Assembly (NCBI GenBank): GCA_963082975.1
Contig: OY720344.1
Coordinates: forward strand, 81,642,053-81,706,052
Direction of reading: 5' to 3'
Length of the DNA: 64,000 nucleotides
From: Labia minor
Taxonomy: Eukaryota; Arthropoda; Insecta; Dermaptera; Spongiphoridae
Positions 47,587 to 61,698 of the stretch are shown in pieces (within the stretch, counting starts at the first letter, position 1; each line of letters starts with the position of its first letter). Made by a program: the position numbers and the translations under genes. The notes beneath the pieces were generated by a model. The model worked only from the letters and a program-made list of their open reading frames with translations. It did not search any database and was not told the origin of the DNA.

Positions 47587-49033
47587 CAGTGGAGCAACCA
47601 AGGGGGGGGGGTTTGGGGGTTAAACCCCCCCCCCCCCCAGGAGAGAAAAAAATATAAATTGCTGTATATTATGTACTATATTACAAATAGAAAAAGAAAA
47701 AAAAATTCTTAAAGTATAACTTAGTGTATAAAAAGTAAGTTTATTTGATTTTAAAAAAATTTTAACAAAAATAAAAATTGCTTATTTTTTCGTACAGAAT
47801 TAAATATAAGAAATAAAAAATTATTTTATTTTATTTCTCCTAAATCATAAAAAACAACATTTGCACCGTATATTTCACCAGGGAATATATAACGCAATTT
47901 GTGAAAATTACTATCATCAGAGGTTGTCTTTTTCATTTTGCTCAATGCATTTATAGAGACATCAAATCAATGCCAGAAGTTTTGAAGCTCTATATTGATA
48001 TAGATAATTCTGACCACTCCACTCATTTACGAACTCTTGCAGCTTTGGTTTTGGTACCACCATCAAAAGTCAGTGCAGTCTACCAAGCATTACAGGGTAA
48101 AACTTGGTGATCTTTTTTCTTACTTCGAGCGCACTTGGCTAGGTGAACAATTTTTGGCTGGCTTTTATGACCCCGAATTCGACATTGGAACATTGGAACA
48201 TCTACGATGCCACTTTGATGGGTTTGCCTCGAACAAACAATGCATTGGAAGGTTACAACAATGCTCTTCGTTCACGCTTAGGAGGTTACAAGACATCAGT
48301 ATGGAACCTGATTAAGCAAATCCATATTGAGCATAACCTTATCTCTTTGGAAATCTGTCGTAAGGTTCGTGGTAAGAAGCTCCTGATCCACCAAGGAAAC
48401 GATTCAGCGACTCGCATGATGAGCTTCTGACCATAATGAAAATTTAAATCTAATACGATAGTATAATTCTCATAAAAATCGGTATTTATTAAGAAAATCA
48501 ATAAAATGTGCTTTGACACCTCTTTAAACTCTTTAAATTACCCTTACTTATGGTCTGATCTTGTCCAAAAACAATCCAATCCCCGCCCATCATTCCCAAA
48601 AAAATCATCTAAATATCAAATTTCAAGACAATCTCATTTTGTTTAGACGTAATCTCGGTAACGAACCGGTTCAATATTTTTTTTTTGAAGTTTTGGATTC
48701 AGAACCGTCTTGAAAAGTGGAAATCTCGAAGGATCTCGGACCAAAAATTGTCAAAATTTTCCGATCATCTTATAAGCTATCCTTATTTCACGAGGAAAGC
48801 TAAAATGATTTACTTATAGCTGGAAAAAATATTTTCTTTCTAAAACTGTGAATACCAGTAAATAAAATACAAAATTAAATTTTTTTGCCAGATTTTGTAA
48901 AATCTGTGTTTCATTTATTTAATATAAAAAAAAATCTTAATGAAAATTTTTTTGAGCCCGGGGGGGGCGCCATATATAGGTGGAGCTGCTAGTCAAAACC
49001 CCCCCCCAGGATCAAATCCTGGTTGCGCCACTG
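47587..49033 (+). mobile_element. MULE-B, both ends present
   Basis: Ends are CAGTGGAGCAACCAAGG and the complement of CAGTGGCGCAACCAGG, flanked by the exact 8-bp duplication GTGTCATC (47,579-47,586 and 49,034-49,041). At 1,447 bp it is deleted: compared with 39,733-41,541 it lacks about 345 bp after 48,437. G/C runs adjoin both ends. The TIR-proximal CCAGGATTTGATCCTGG is itself a palindrome. Confidence 0.92.
47901..48430 (+). pseudogene. MULE-B transposase remnant
   Basis: It has the same Mutator-like pieces as at 40,047-40,576 (GCLFHFAQCIYR, FSYFERTWLGEQ, GLPRTNNALEGY), split over three frames, ending at the deletion after GNDSATR. It is non-functional. Confidence 0.85.
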
Positions 49034-49041
49034 GTGTCATC

Positions 49042-49226
49042 AATGACTCATCATTTTGCAGATTAAATAACTTCTAGCTGAAGTTCTGACAGAGGTTCGT
49101 CAATCGTACACTGAAATGGATTTTGAAATATGAAAATTTCATTTTGCATTTGCATAAAAAAATGCCAATATTTATCCGCGGGCCGGATAAAAATAGATTC
49201 CGTGGGCTGTAGTTTGCCGACCTCTG
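49042..49226 (-). mobile_element. hAT fragment: terminus plus transposase C-terminus
   Basis: On the minus strand it begins with a hAT-type end, CAGAGGTCGGCAAACTACAG. Then comes FQNPFQCTIDEPLSELQLEV, like the NPF-S...ELQ-ELI segment near the C-terminus of GTF2IRD2/SCAND3-type hAT proteins. The end and the C-terminal coding lie only about 110 bp apart, so most of the element is deleted. No target-site duplication was found. Confidence 0.6.
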
Positions 49227-52200
49227 CTCTAGAGCGGGCGCTGACCTATGTAAATTTAAAATAGATATAAATAACTTTTCAAATAAATTTTTACTCCAAA
49301 ATGTTTTTTCTTTTTTTAATAAAAAAAAATTGAAATTAAAAACAATATTTTTTCATAATATATATTAATAGTTGGTTTTTATTAAATATTAATTTATAAA
49401 ATGAAAAAAAACAAGAATTTTAATAAATTTTATATTTATAAATTATAAAATTTTCAGTTTCTTCCGTTAATACAATGACTTTTCTGAAAGGGAATACAAT
49501 TTTTTTGATTATTTTAGATGATTTAAAATAAATAATTATACTTTATAATATTTTGTATTAATTGTGTATATAATATGACTTTTGAAAATATGAAAAAACA
49601 TTTAAAGAAATCATTTTATTTCAAATTTTATATTTTAAAAAACTAATGTTTAACTACAACACATACATAATTCACAATGCACATATACCGAGGAATGTAA
49701 TAATATAGTTACAAAAATTTGTTTTATAGCAATTTTACATATTCACTCACTTAACATACAACAAAAAAATGTGATTTTAATACATTATATATGAATTATA
49801 TTTATAATTACGATAAGTGATCAACGATGAACGCATTTCATATTTATATATAATTATATATAAATATATAAATAAATATATATAATTATATAGAAATGTA
49901 TTGAAATAAATTTTTCGGCATATTCAAAAGAAAATAATTTGTCTTGAAAATGTCGAAAATTTTATATATATACAAATATATAGAATATTTATTACAAAAC
50001 CCTTTTCATATCACTCTTTGTGCGCATAAAGCACACAATATGTAATTTTTGTTTGCTTAATGGTGCAGGTTCCACAACCCTTTTTCGTCCAGCTTTATCT
50101 CCCTTGAGATCTTGACATATCTTTAATTAGTTTTTTTATTTATTTTTTTGGCCCCGAAATTGAAATCACAAGGATTTCTTCAAAAGGATATTTATTTATT
50201 CAATATTTATTTAAGAGTTAGGTAAAACCAAAAAAAAAAAATATATGAAACAAAATTGAATATATAACAATATTATTCAATATGTAATAATATTACTTTT
50301 TTCAAATTTATTTACATATATTTTTTTTTAATTTATAAATGAAATCGTGTTTAGAATTGGCAGTGTTTGAAGATATGTTCGCCATTTTTTAAGAATAATT
50401 TTTTTAATACAATGATAATAATAATAATAATCATAATAAAATAAGAACTACTAATTAATATAATAATAAGCTTAACAGTAAAATATATTAATTATTCGTA
50501 ATAATATAAAACTTTATACATATGTATATAAAGATTTATAATCCTAAATATATACTCTCAACTTATTTTATTTATTTAATAATTACATAAATATTATTAT
50601 AGGTATGAAAGTACATATATTTCTTATAATGTCACAGCACCATCTTTCTCAAAAATTAACTTTCTGGATGTTGTGAGATGCTCAGAGGCTGAATTCTCTT
50701 AAATTAATGTATTTAACACATTTTTCCTGAAAGACTTAAATATAATTCGAATTTATAATTAATATCTTTTAATATTATCAGTAATATTATAATCAAAAGA
50801 TTATTTTATAAAAAAATCTAATATCATTGAAATATTTAAAAATTTCATTTATTTTATTAATATTCAATTTCATACTTTACATTTTTGTTTTATAAATATA
50901 AAACTTCGATAAAAATTATAATAACATTAAAATAATTGACTCAATATAGAAAATATGGGAAAAAATTTCTATTAATAAATTCAAATGTGTTTAAAATTAA
51001 ATAAATTATTAATAATTGATAATAATGATTAATTTTATATACAATTATTGTTTGTTTTATTATTTAATATTTTAATATATAGATAAAATTAATATACTTC
51101 GGAATGATTTGAATATAAATAAAATAAAAAAATATAAATAGTCTTGGTGTTAGAAATTTTTAACAAATCTATTCAACAAAAGAGAAAATCAAAATCGATT
51201 TTCTTAGAATAGATTTATTTCAATCTTTTAAATTATTATTTGTAATATAAAGTGAAATTTTTGAATTAAAATTAATATATGTATAATAATAATAATAATA
51301 CAAAATTATTATAATAATGTAATTATAAAAAAATTTCGATTTTCCTAATAATATCTCAAAAACATTAATAAAAAATCGCTTTTAATCTATCCAAATGAAG
51401 TTTAATTCGTAAAACAAAAGGGGTTTATTATAAGAGAGCGAGTTAATAATAATAATAATTAATAAATAATGATACATACTATTTGATTGTAGCTGCTCAA
51501 TGATTTTACCAACCTCTGAGCATCTATTCGGTTTCTGAACCAAATCGGTATTATAAATTAAAAAATAAGCAAAATATACATAATAAAGATAATAATTACT
51601 TCTTTTACGAATTAACATAAATCATATATTTCTTTCTTTTTTTTAGAAAATTTATAAATTTTATTAATATTTAGAATCATAAAAAGATATATTTAAATAC
51701 ATTTTCAAAAAAAAAATCATTTACACACAATTCTCCATATACACACACATTCACACATAGATACAGGCACGACAGTCAATGAAAAAACTTTATATTGAAA
51801 TGATAATATGTATATAATAGTGGAATTAAAGAAAATGTGCTCATGTGGAATGTGTGGTTGATCTGTTTAATGGTTATTGAAATATTAAATTTGAAATGAA
51901 ATGTTTGTGCTGTACATTTAAATGCCCTTCACATCAATAGCTCCAAAACAAAACTTTGCAGTAATTTGTCAAAAAAAAAAATATAACGAAAAAATAGAAG
52001 AATGGAATGCCTTAAATATTTATACGATATTTACACAGGTATTATAATAAATATTATAATGCCTGGCTATCATAATTCTTATAAAACTAGCCATTTTGGC
52101 CTCAGTGCTCCGTAAGAAAATATTCAGTCGATCCATTATTTTTATTTTAATTATAGAAACTCCGATTCAGTCAAATGTCATCTCTTCTTTATTTTCTACC

Positions 52201-52605
52201 GATTCGCATTCTCACTACAAAAAAAATTTTTTTTTTTTTTTTCAAAATTAGAAACAATTTTATGTCTCTCTTTGGTATGTAATTTTTTTTTTACGTAGGG
52301 CGGATGGATATTTTTAATATTCAATGACTTCGTCACAGAAACGAAAAATTAAACATTAAGTACAATAATACAAATCAGTCAAATTCTGTCTTTGATTATT
52401 TAGTTCAATTGTTCACACAATGTTTTTTTGTTTTTTTTGTTTCATTTTATGTTTTTCCATGTGCAGGCGAGAATGTTTTTTATGATTTTGTTTTGTTTTT
52501 TTTTGTGGCGAATCACTTGGCTTTTTTGGCACATGATTGGCTTGTAATTAGGCGGGAATAAAAAAAAAGCAAATTATTCTTTAACCAAGCACACGGGAAC
52601 ACTTT
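49227..52605. other. AT-rich intergenic region and probable cadherin 3' UTR
   Basis: No coding sequence or element end was recognised. The part nearest the cadherin stop (about 51.7-52.6 kb) is less AT-extreme and may be 3' untranslated sequence. Several TTTATT words could serve as minus-strand polyadenylation signals, so the end is not fixed. Confidence 0.5.
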
Positions 52606-54480
52606 TTAGCACCAAGATTCTGAAGCAGGATCGCTATAAGCGTGACCGCCTCCAATAGCAGCTCCTGGACCATGATGCGCACTGCCGCCGCCACCGCCGC
52701 CTCCTTCGTCATCGTCATCATCATCATCACTGGGATCAAACATATCTTGTAATTTACGGAATCGTGGACCGAAATTTGATAAAGGTCCAAAGTCAAGATC
52801 CCCTTCATCAGTTCCTGTAAAAACAATAACAATTAGAAATTGGATCATTTGAAATATATGTTTATATTTAATTATTTAATAGAGTTTATGTAATTATATC
52901 ATTTAGCAGTCTGAGAAATCACACTCCTTTTTTACACACATTTTTAATTAATTACCCTCAAAATATACAAAATTCAAAATAATTGATATAATTTATTATA
53001 ATATTTTAAATACCACATTTTAATAAAACATAAAATATGAAAATAGAAATGTCTTACCAGATGCGAGAGAGGAGAGGGATCCTGTTGTATTCCCATCACC
53101 TTCATAAGCATAATGTCGAAGGTCGTCGTAGGGATTCGTTTCCGCATCATTGTCACAGAGATCTTTTTTATTTGTTAAGAAACCTCGAATATCTGGCACC
53201 TCCGCCGGATCTGGGGCTGAAAAAAAAGTTTTATTATCATAATTCAATTATTATAGTCATATTTTTTAATGATTTCATTATTTATCAATTATTTTTAAAA
53301 AAACTATAATAATTATAGAACGAGATAAACATGAAACGTACCTCCTTGCCATTGAAGTTGATCTTTGGCAATTCCTTTTTCAGTTTGGGGTTCACCTTCA
53401 CCAGGATACAAAAGTCTTAAAACGTTAAGATCATAACCTGTCATATCACCCTCACCGCCACCTTCATCTTCGTAATTTATAATATTTTCTCGAATATCAT
53501 CTGTATCTTTGTACATATCATCAGTCTTTCGTCGATGAACAACAACAGCCAACAGAAGAACTGGAATAAAAAGTTATTGATTAAAATAATAATAAATAAT
53601 AAAATATTTGTAATTTATGTGTTCTAATCAGAAGCCGAAGCGATTAACTCTACATTTAAAGAAACTGAGAAAATGAAGCCCAAAGTTCACAGCTTGTAGA
53701 AAATTCAGGTTTATTGATTACAGAAAAATGTATATTGGATTGAAATATTAAGATTATCAATTTCACTTTATATGTTGCAGATTACATTACATTACATTAC
53801 TAGAAAAATTTTAAAAATTGGAATTAATCGGTTTGGGGCTTCTGAGTGGCATATTGATTGTCAATAATAGCAATAAAAGGGAGAAATGAAATATTTCTTT
53901 ACCCAAAAATGAAAATAGAATAAGCAATTAGAAAATGATTTAATACACATTCCTTTTCTTTTTTTAAAATATATTCCGAGCAACGTTTCTTTCATTAAAG
54001 GTAAAAAAATGAGAAAATTTGAATCATTATCAAGAAAAATATCATATAATAAAAACAATAGTATCATTTAGTTAAAATTATAATATTATTATAAATTTTA
54101 TCATCAAAAATGTGATCTCCCGATTTTCAGTTAAAAGGATGACTGAAAAAATTAATTAAAAAAAGAAAAGGAATATGTATTAATTCATTTTCAAATTTCC
54201 TATTTCAGTTCCATTTTTAGTACAATAAATATCATTTTATTTTTGATAATAAACAATAATATTAATTATCTAAATATGTATACAAAATAAAAATGGTATC
54301 AAATAGAATATAATTAAGTTGAAATTGAAATTTTTTATACATACTTAATAGGATTGCTACACAGACTAGAATTGCAACAAGGAAGTTGGTGTCAATGCCA
54401 AAAGAAACTGCTTTGGCCATTCCACGGGAACAACCAGAATCGACGTTCTTTGAATCCGATGGCATGCCCAGATTATACAA
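52606..54480 (-). CDS. Cadherin transmembrane segment and catenin-binding tail
   Basis: The membrane span is NFLVAILVCVAILLILLLAV, followed by VVHRRK. The juxtamembrane DIRENIINYEDEGGGEGD is the p120-catenin site. GSLSSLAS, GDLDFGPLSNFG and PRFRKLQDMF form the beta-catenin (Armadillo) site, split by the last intron. After it comes an unusual low-complexity end: seven aspartates, a glutamate, seven glycines, then a Gly/His-rich stretch to ESWC and the stop at 52,606-52,608. Confidence 0.95.
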
Positions 54481-57400
54481 CTAAAGTGAAAATGTTCTTC
54501 TATTAGTAAATGAGATCATTAAAAAAGTTAATTAAAATGTAAAGTAATTATTTACCATGTCATTAAATGTTAAATTTCTCACACAACCGGCAAATCCTTT
54601 TTGGGTTGGAATATGATCCCAATGAAGATGATGACCAAGTTTATTGAGATTGACAGAGGGTGACACACCACCAAGTTGGAGTGGGCCATTTACGTTGAGG
54701 AATTGATTTGGTTTTACTGGCGCTTTTAATGTGAGACATAAGCTTGTTTTACAACTGTCGACTTTAATTTCAATGCTCTATAAAAATACATTAAAAAAAA
54801 TAATTAGTATTAAATTTATATGTTCAATCTAAAATGAAATTTTTTACTGACTGTTGGATTCCAATAGATATCAATCTGATGAAAATTATTGTCTGTGAGT
54901 TTAATTTCTTTTTGATCTGCAAGTACAGTGCCAGAGCCATAGTCCATATATAAATAGGGGTAGCCATCACGAAGTTCCAAGGCCATGAAATCTAATCATG
55001 AAAAGTAATCAGAAATTAAAATATTATTATTACAATAACCATTAAAAAGAAGCAACGATAAAATTTTATTTTATTATTAAACATAATAATATATTTTTAT
55101 TTTGAAATTTATTAGGCAAAATATACTTTTAGTATAATTTGTATTTAATACTAAAAGAATGAGATTCAATTAACAATTATAATTATAATTAAATATTAAA
55201 AAAAGAAAATTATGGTTAAAATGTATTTTTTTATTAAATTTTCAAAAATATTAATTTGAAGAAAAAACAACGGTCTTTTTTACTATCTCGCCTGTGTTAA
55301 TTAATCCAATTTAAATTTGCGAAATAGTCGAGTGGAAACAATCCAGATTTTTTATTTTGTTTAAAAATTATCTTTAAATTAATAAATTTCATTGATTATT
55401 TACCTTGAACAGGAAGATGTGGATTATATTCTAAAGGTCCATGGTATAAGATAAGACCATTTTCTGTATGAGGTTTAATTTCAAGAGAGAGATGAGAATT
55501 CTCACAGGCTTGAAGAGGTGGATAAAGAGCCCAACCATCACCCCAAAATCCAATAGAAAGAATTTCGCAGTGAGGACCTTCATAACCCTCAGGGCATTCG
55601 CATCTAAAAACAATTAAAAATAATATTTAAAAAAAAAAAATTTCTAAAATTGATATTCTTTTAAAAGATTAATTGATTAATTAAACTGACTTATCATCAA
55701 TAGGTGTTCCTCCATTATGACAAAAATCTGGTGGAGTAGATATGCAATTGCACCAAGGATCCACAACGGCTCGAACGCCAATAAAAGATGAAGTATTGGT
55801 GAAAACAGCATAAGGCATATTGCTCTTGTTTAAAAAGTTAGAACAAGCCTTATCCGATTCACAAAAATTATTCTCCAAAATACATTCATTGATATTGACC
55901 ATTAAAACTGTAAATCCAAATTCACGTTCAAGTTCACGTCGATGTTCACTTGTCAAGCGGTTAATCAATTCAGGATGATAGTAGGGGGATCCATGGGCAG
56001 AAAATCGTACATCCACTACGGAACGATTGGTACTATGTGGGGAATTTAATACTGTAAAAAGATCCACATTTTCTACAGATGCATTGAGAATTGTTGCTAA
56101 ACGGATTCGGAGAAGTTCTCGTTTACTCAGCTAAAAAATTAAATATAAATTATATTAAAATAAAAAAAAAATTAAAGAAAAAAATCTTTTTAAAGAATTG
56201 ATTAGATGATAATTTTTAAAATTATCATTTAAATTATATTTGTAATTCTCACCCCTTTGGGACCAGGAGCAACAAATTCTTCTGGAGTAATTCCTCCAAT
56301 TCGGATGGAACCACTTTTATCAACGGCTTCTTCAGGAATTTCTTTTACTGTAACATTAACTGTCGCATTTACTGTATGTTTGTGAATCAGTTCACTTTCT
56401 TCTGTGACAGTGAATTCAAGGATAAAAGTAGCATTTGTTGTTCCTCGTAACATGAAAATCATTCCAGTTTGCGGATCTAAATTAAAATTACTATGTGGTC
56501 CATAGGTGAAGGCAAAATGTTTATCATTTAAATCCCAATCATCAGGATCTTCTACATATACTCTTCCAATTTGAGTATCAGGATTTTGTCCCTGAAAATT
56601 GAAGAAAAAAAAGATTTAAATTTATAATTCATTATTGAAATAATATATGTATATATAAATGAAAGTGTATAAAACATACCTTATAATTATAAACAAAAAT
56701 ACTACTTCTGCCAGGTCGCATTTCGTTATCGTTTCTATCTCCAATAACGACGTGGAGGGTTGATGTGCCGGTCATTGTAGGCTTCCCATTGTCACTAATC
56801 TCGATTGGTATAAAATACTCTTTTATTTCTTCACGATCAAAAACAACTTTTGACACTAAATTCGATTCTGAAAATTAAAAAAATATAATTATTTAAAGTT
56901 ATATATATATATACAATTTATTGAAAAAATATTTTTTTTTATTTTAAATTAGGAAAAGTCATGAGAAATGTTTTATTTTTATTTCAAGAAAAAAAATTGA
57001 AGGATGCAAAAAGAAAAAAAATGAAAAAAGTGAGAATTTTTCCAATTCAAATTCTAGATGTGCATAAAATAAATTCTTCTATTAGCTTACGCTTACGTCT
57101 GCTATATCCTGAAGCAGCTTGCGCAAATACGCTTAAAATGAAAAAGCCATATTGGTTGGAAGATATTCTAATTAAAATTAATTTAAAAAATGTTTTTTCT
57201 AATATATTTTTTTTTCAAAAATTTAAATTATTAATATATAATTAAAAATATATTTAATAAATGTGAAATTTTGATTTTAATTAAACTTCAAGAAGTTTTA
57301 TATTTAAGCAAGGTATTTATTTTTCGAGCAAAATTATTTTATTGATTTTTATTTATTTATTATTCTTCTATCTATTATTTAAATAAATTATAAATTTCAA

Positions 57401-60400
57401 GCATATAATTGTTTTTTTTTAATAATATTAATAATAAATAGCTTCTATAATCCCAATTAATTAAATATATAAAACAATTATATACTTAAATTCAATTTTA
57501 ATTAAATAAGAAAATTCATGGATGATGATATTTTTTCATACATTATTACTCCTTTATAGATAAATCTAAGCTTTTCTAAATTGAAAATATACAAGCAAGA
57601 CTAAATAGCTTCAATCATTTTAGTAAGAGGCATAAAAAAATAATTGATTTTTTTAAACAATTTCTAAATATTCAATAGAGATAAAATTTAAAATTATTGA
57701 AATTTTTGTTTTTTCCTTAATCTAATAAAAAAATGTATGATTGTAGAATTTATGAAAACAAACCATTTATGGCAAACTTGTTTGTAATATCAACAGTAGC
57801 TGTTGAGGCAATTTTAAATTTAAATGGAGGCCCATTTTGGTCGCTATCGTAATCGGTGGCATTCAAACGTGCAATTATTCCTGGCGGATCTCCTTCATTC
57901 CAAATGACAGGTTGTCGCATCGCTAATCGAGGTGCATTATCATTGATATCAATGAGGCTGATGAAAATTTCTGTGGTGGTTTGTAGGCCAGTTACAGAAC
58001 CATTATCATCTTTTGCCATAATAATCACCTGCCAGGTTTCGAAACCATTAGGTGGATCTCTGTCCAAAGGCTGGAAAGAAAAACATAATTATTAAATGAG
58101 TTTAAATCAATCTTTTATTTATTTATTTATTTTATATTTATATTTTTTATTTATATATTTTATATATTATTTATTATTTTTTATATTTATTTTATATAGA
58201 AATTTAATGAACATAAGAGTATATTTTGAAATTATTTACCTTGATAAGTAAAAGGCATCCATTATTATCAATATTTAACAATTTTCGTTGATCATCTTTT
58301 ACTACATAATAGACAATTTCTTGATATTCTTCTGGTTTTTTGTCGGGATCAATTGCTCTAAACTGGAAAGAAAAATATATATATATATATACGTTAAAGA
58401 AAAAAAAAATTAATATTTAAATTTAAATTAAAAGGAAATTTTACTTTAGCGATGCAGCCTTCTACATGTTGTTCTTCATAAATAGTAATTGTTTTATTAA
58501 ATTCCACAAAAACTGGCGGATTATCGTTAACATTGGTAATTTTAATGATTACTGTACAATAATCTTCATATACGCCATCAAATGCACGTACTTTTAAGGT
58601 ATACTAAAAGGGAAAAAATAAATGATTTTAAATATTAATATTTTGACTGAGAAAAGAGAGAAGGAAAAGAATGATATAATTTTTAGTTATTTATTATTTA
58701 CATTTGTTATTGTTTCATAGTCGAGGGAATTATTAACTTTAATTTTTCCAGTAGCAGCTTCGATATAAAATGCTTGACCAATATTTCCATCTACGATGCT
58801 GTAAGTGACAGGCGATGCAGTGTCGTTGTCTTGGGCCATTACTTCGATTACGTGAGAATTTTTATTAATATCTTCACGAATAGCATCCGAAACATACACT
58901 CGTTGAGCAAATTTAGGAGCGTTATCATTTTTGTCAGCGATTTCAATTCGAAATACTTGTTCAACTAGAAAAATAAAATGAAAAAATGAAAATGTCTATT
59001 ATCATAAAATTCAAGTTTCAAGAAATAATATTTTATATTTTAAGATATATAAAAAAAATATAAAAAATTGTAATAATAGAAAAATATTTGGAATCATAAA
59101 TATATAAATAAATCACAACATTAATTCTTAGACACAGACTAATATTTATAATCCCAAAAATTCTCTTGAAAATAGCTCCAAAATATGCGCCGAAACCTCG
59201 AGAATCAATCCTCGAAAAAACGTGAAAATAACCAGAAAATAATTTTCATATGTGTAATAAAAACTTTCATATATGTTTAAACGAACATATATATGTAGCA
59301 TGTATATATATATATATATAATGATATTATTATTATACAATAAATAACTTTAAGATTTTTTCTTTCTTTAAAAAATATGATTTACAAAAAATTAAAATAA
59401 TATATATATATATATAATGAAAAATGCATTATTGATAGGTGGGGGTAAAATGCAAACGTACTGATTCAAAAAAGATTATAGTTATAAATCTCAAGTTTTC
59501 TGAATCGCTTCATTCTTTTCTATATAAATCATAAAGTCATTTAAAGTTAAATTGTTATATCGATTCGGATTAATGGGGTTCATTATTCAGTCCAGAAGCA
59601 AAAAAAGCATTTTTTTTTATAAAGTTATATTATTAATTTAATAAAAAGGAAAAAATCTTTGTAAGAGAGTTATATATAACAACAACATAATAATAATAAT
59701 AATAATAATAAAAGCAATATTTACCAATATTAGGTTCCCCGTTGTTATAAATGGCTGATGGAGAATTGTCATAGGCATTAATTTTCACATTATAATAATC
59801 TTTTTCTTCCCGATCAAATTTCTTTAATGTTGTTACATTTCCAGTAATTTCATCAATATTAAAGAGATCTTCAAAATCCCCAAGTTTGTATCGAACCTAT
59901 AAAAGTAAGCCAATGGATCAGATTCGAATCTTTATAAGGAGGATTTATAATAATTAAAAAAGTCATTAACAAAATTTACCTGATTGTTTTCTGAAGTGCC
60001 ATCAATGTCGATGGCCCGCACTTGCATGACAAAAGTACCAGGCGGTTCGTTTTCAAGAACACTTCCTGTAATTACTTCAGCGAATGCTGGTACATTATCG
60101 TTAACGTCTGTCACATTGACGCTGATTGTTCTTGTGGCTGCTAATGAAAAAGTGTTTGACACCCGAATTGTTAATGTGAATTCCGAATTGGACTCATAAT
60201 CGAGGGGTTTCACTAAATAAAGATTAGCTTCGTTGCCATCCGATCGGATTGTAAATGTATGTAGTTTATTCGTTTGTTCAGTTCGGCCAGCGAGGAGTTC
60301 AAAACGCACTTTGGGATCGTCCATTACATTTGAGCTAGAAATGAAACACAAAATTATTAAATTTTTAAATATTTTCAATTTCAATAAACAGACCATGAAA

Positions 60401-61666
60401 AAAATTTAAAAATTAAATGAAATTAATTTAATAGAAAAAATTTTTAGTTATGAATCTATTTCTTGAAAATTGCCGACATGTTTAAAAAATTCACATTTTA
60501 GAGTTTTTTTTTAAGACGAAGGGTCCTTCCTTTATAGGCCGCATTTATAGGGAAAATAATTTTAATTTGTTTTTTTCTTAATTAAAGTATTTAGAGTAAC
60601 AGTGTTCAATACACCACTGTTCATATATAGATATTCTAACTTTTGAAAAACAATTAATTTCTAATTAAATTGTGAGAACTATTAGAATAAATAAATAAAT
60701 TAAAATATTTGATTATTTTAGAAATTAATATAAAAATTTATATTATATTATAATAATTAATTGAGGGAATTGCTAGAATTAATATTTTAGTAATGATTGC
60801 CGAATATGTATGGACAGGTTTTTTGAAGAGGGTTTTTTATATTTATACATTTTTAAGGATTTTAAAAATAAAAAAAAATTAATTTTTGACTTCTTGTATA
60901 TATAAATATATTGGTGACTAATAGACTATGTATAAATATGAATTAATTACAAAATAAGAATAATAGAATGGAATATTAATAATAATTGGCCCAACCAATT
61001 TATTATTATTTCCAGATCGACCCGAAATATTCGTTAATATAATATACCAATTCATAAATTATTTTAGAGCAGCGTTCGGGGAACCGGGGTAAATTACCCC
61101 AAATGGGATAGAATGATATTTTTGGGGGTAAAAATGAAACTTTTGTGAATAAAATGTCTATGTATATTATTAATTTGCTATTTTATAAACCTGTTAGTAT
61201 TTTTACAAATTAAATTTTTAGTTATTGTTTTCTTTTCAAAATTATCATGGGGGGCTATAATAGGTAAGTTGCTAAAAAGAGGCGATTTCGATTTTTTTTT
61301 GCTCTTCACCAAGGGCTAATATCAACTTACACAAAAAATATTTTGGGGTAATGATTAAAAAAGTTCCCCGACCGCTGTTTTAGAGTATCGAATCTCAAAC
61401 TACTTACTTTGCTCTTAATGTAGCAATGGGATCCTTATAATTCGTGAAATTTTCTGGTAATACTATAACATGATCCTCAGGATAAATATAAGTAAATGAG
61501 GGTGCTTTTCGATTCGATTCAATAACATTAATGGAAACCTCCATGGTATGAAAAAGAGGAATATCTCCTTGATCCGTGGCTGTTACATTCATCGAGAAAG
61601 GTTCCGCTGGTTTAACCTAAAAAATTTTCATAATCATATTTAAATGAATGAAACTTATTACTTATT

Positions 61667-61698
<32 letters not shown>

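Larger units (their letters stand above)
42526..48432. repeat. Large direct duplication, copy 2 (likely donor)
   Basis: It contains the same gene, dispersed repeat and deleted hAT as copy 1, and lacks the Helitron. It runs into a MULE whose two ends have their own matching target-site duplication. That completeness marks this locus as the source and copy 1 as the product. Confidence 0.88.

Noticed and set aside
32226-48432. Simple tandem duplication by unequal crossing-over
   Set aside because: Crossing-over between two MULEs would need homology at both borders; the left border has only 2 bp in common, and the target-site duplications pair in a way that marks one copy as donor.
56961-57245. 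Possible alternative cadherin exon in the 57-kb intron
   Set aside because: The plus-strand frame is on the wrong strand, and no minus-strand stretch resembles the neighbouring exons or has matched splice sites.
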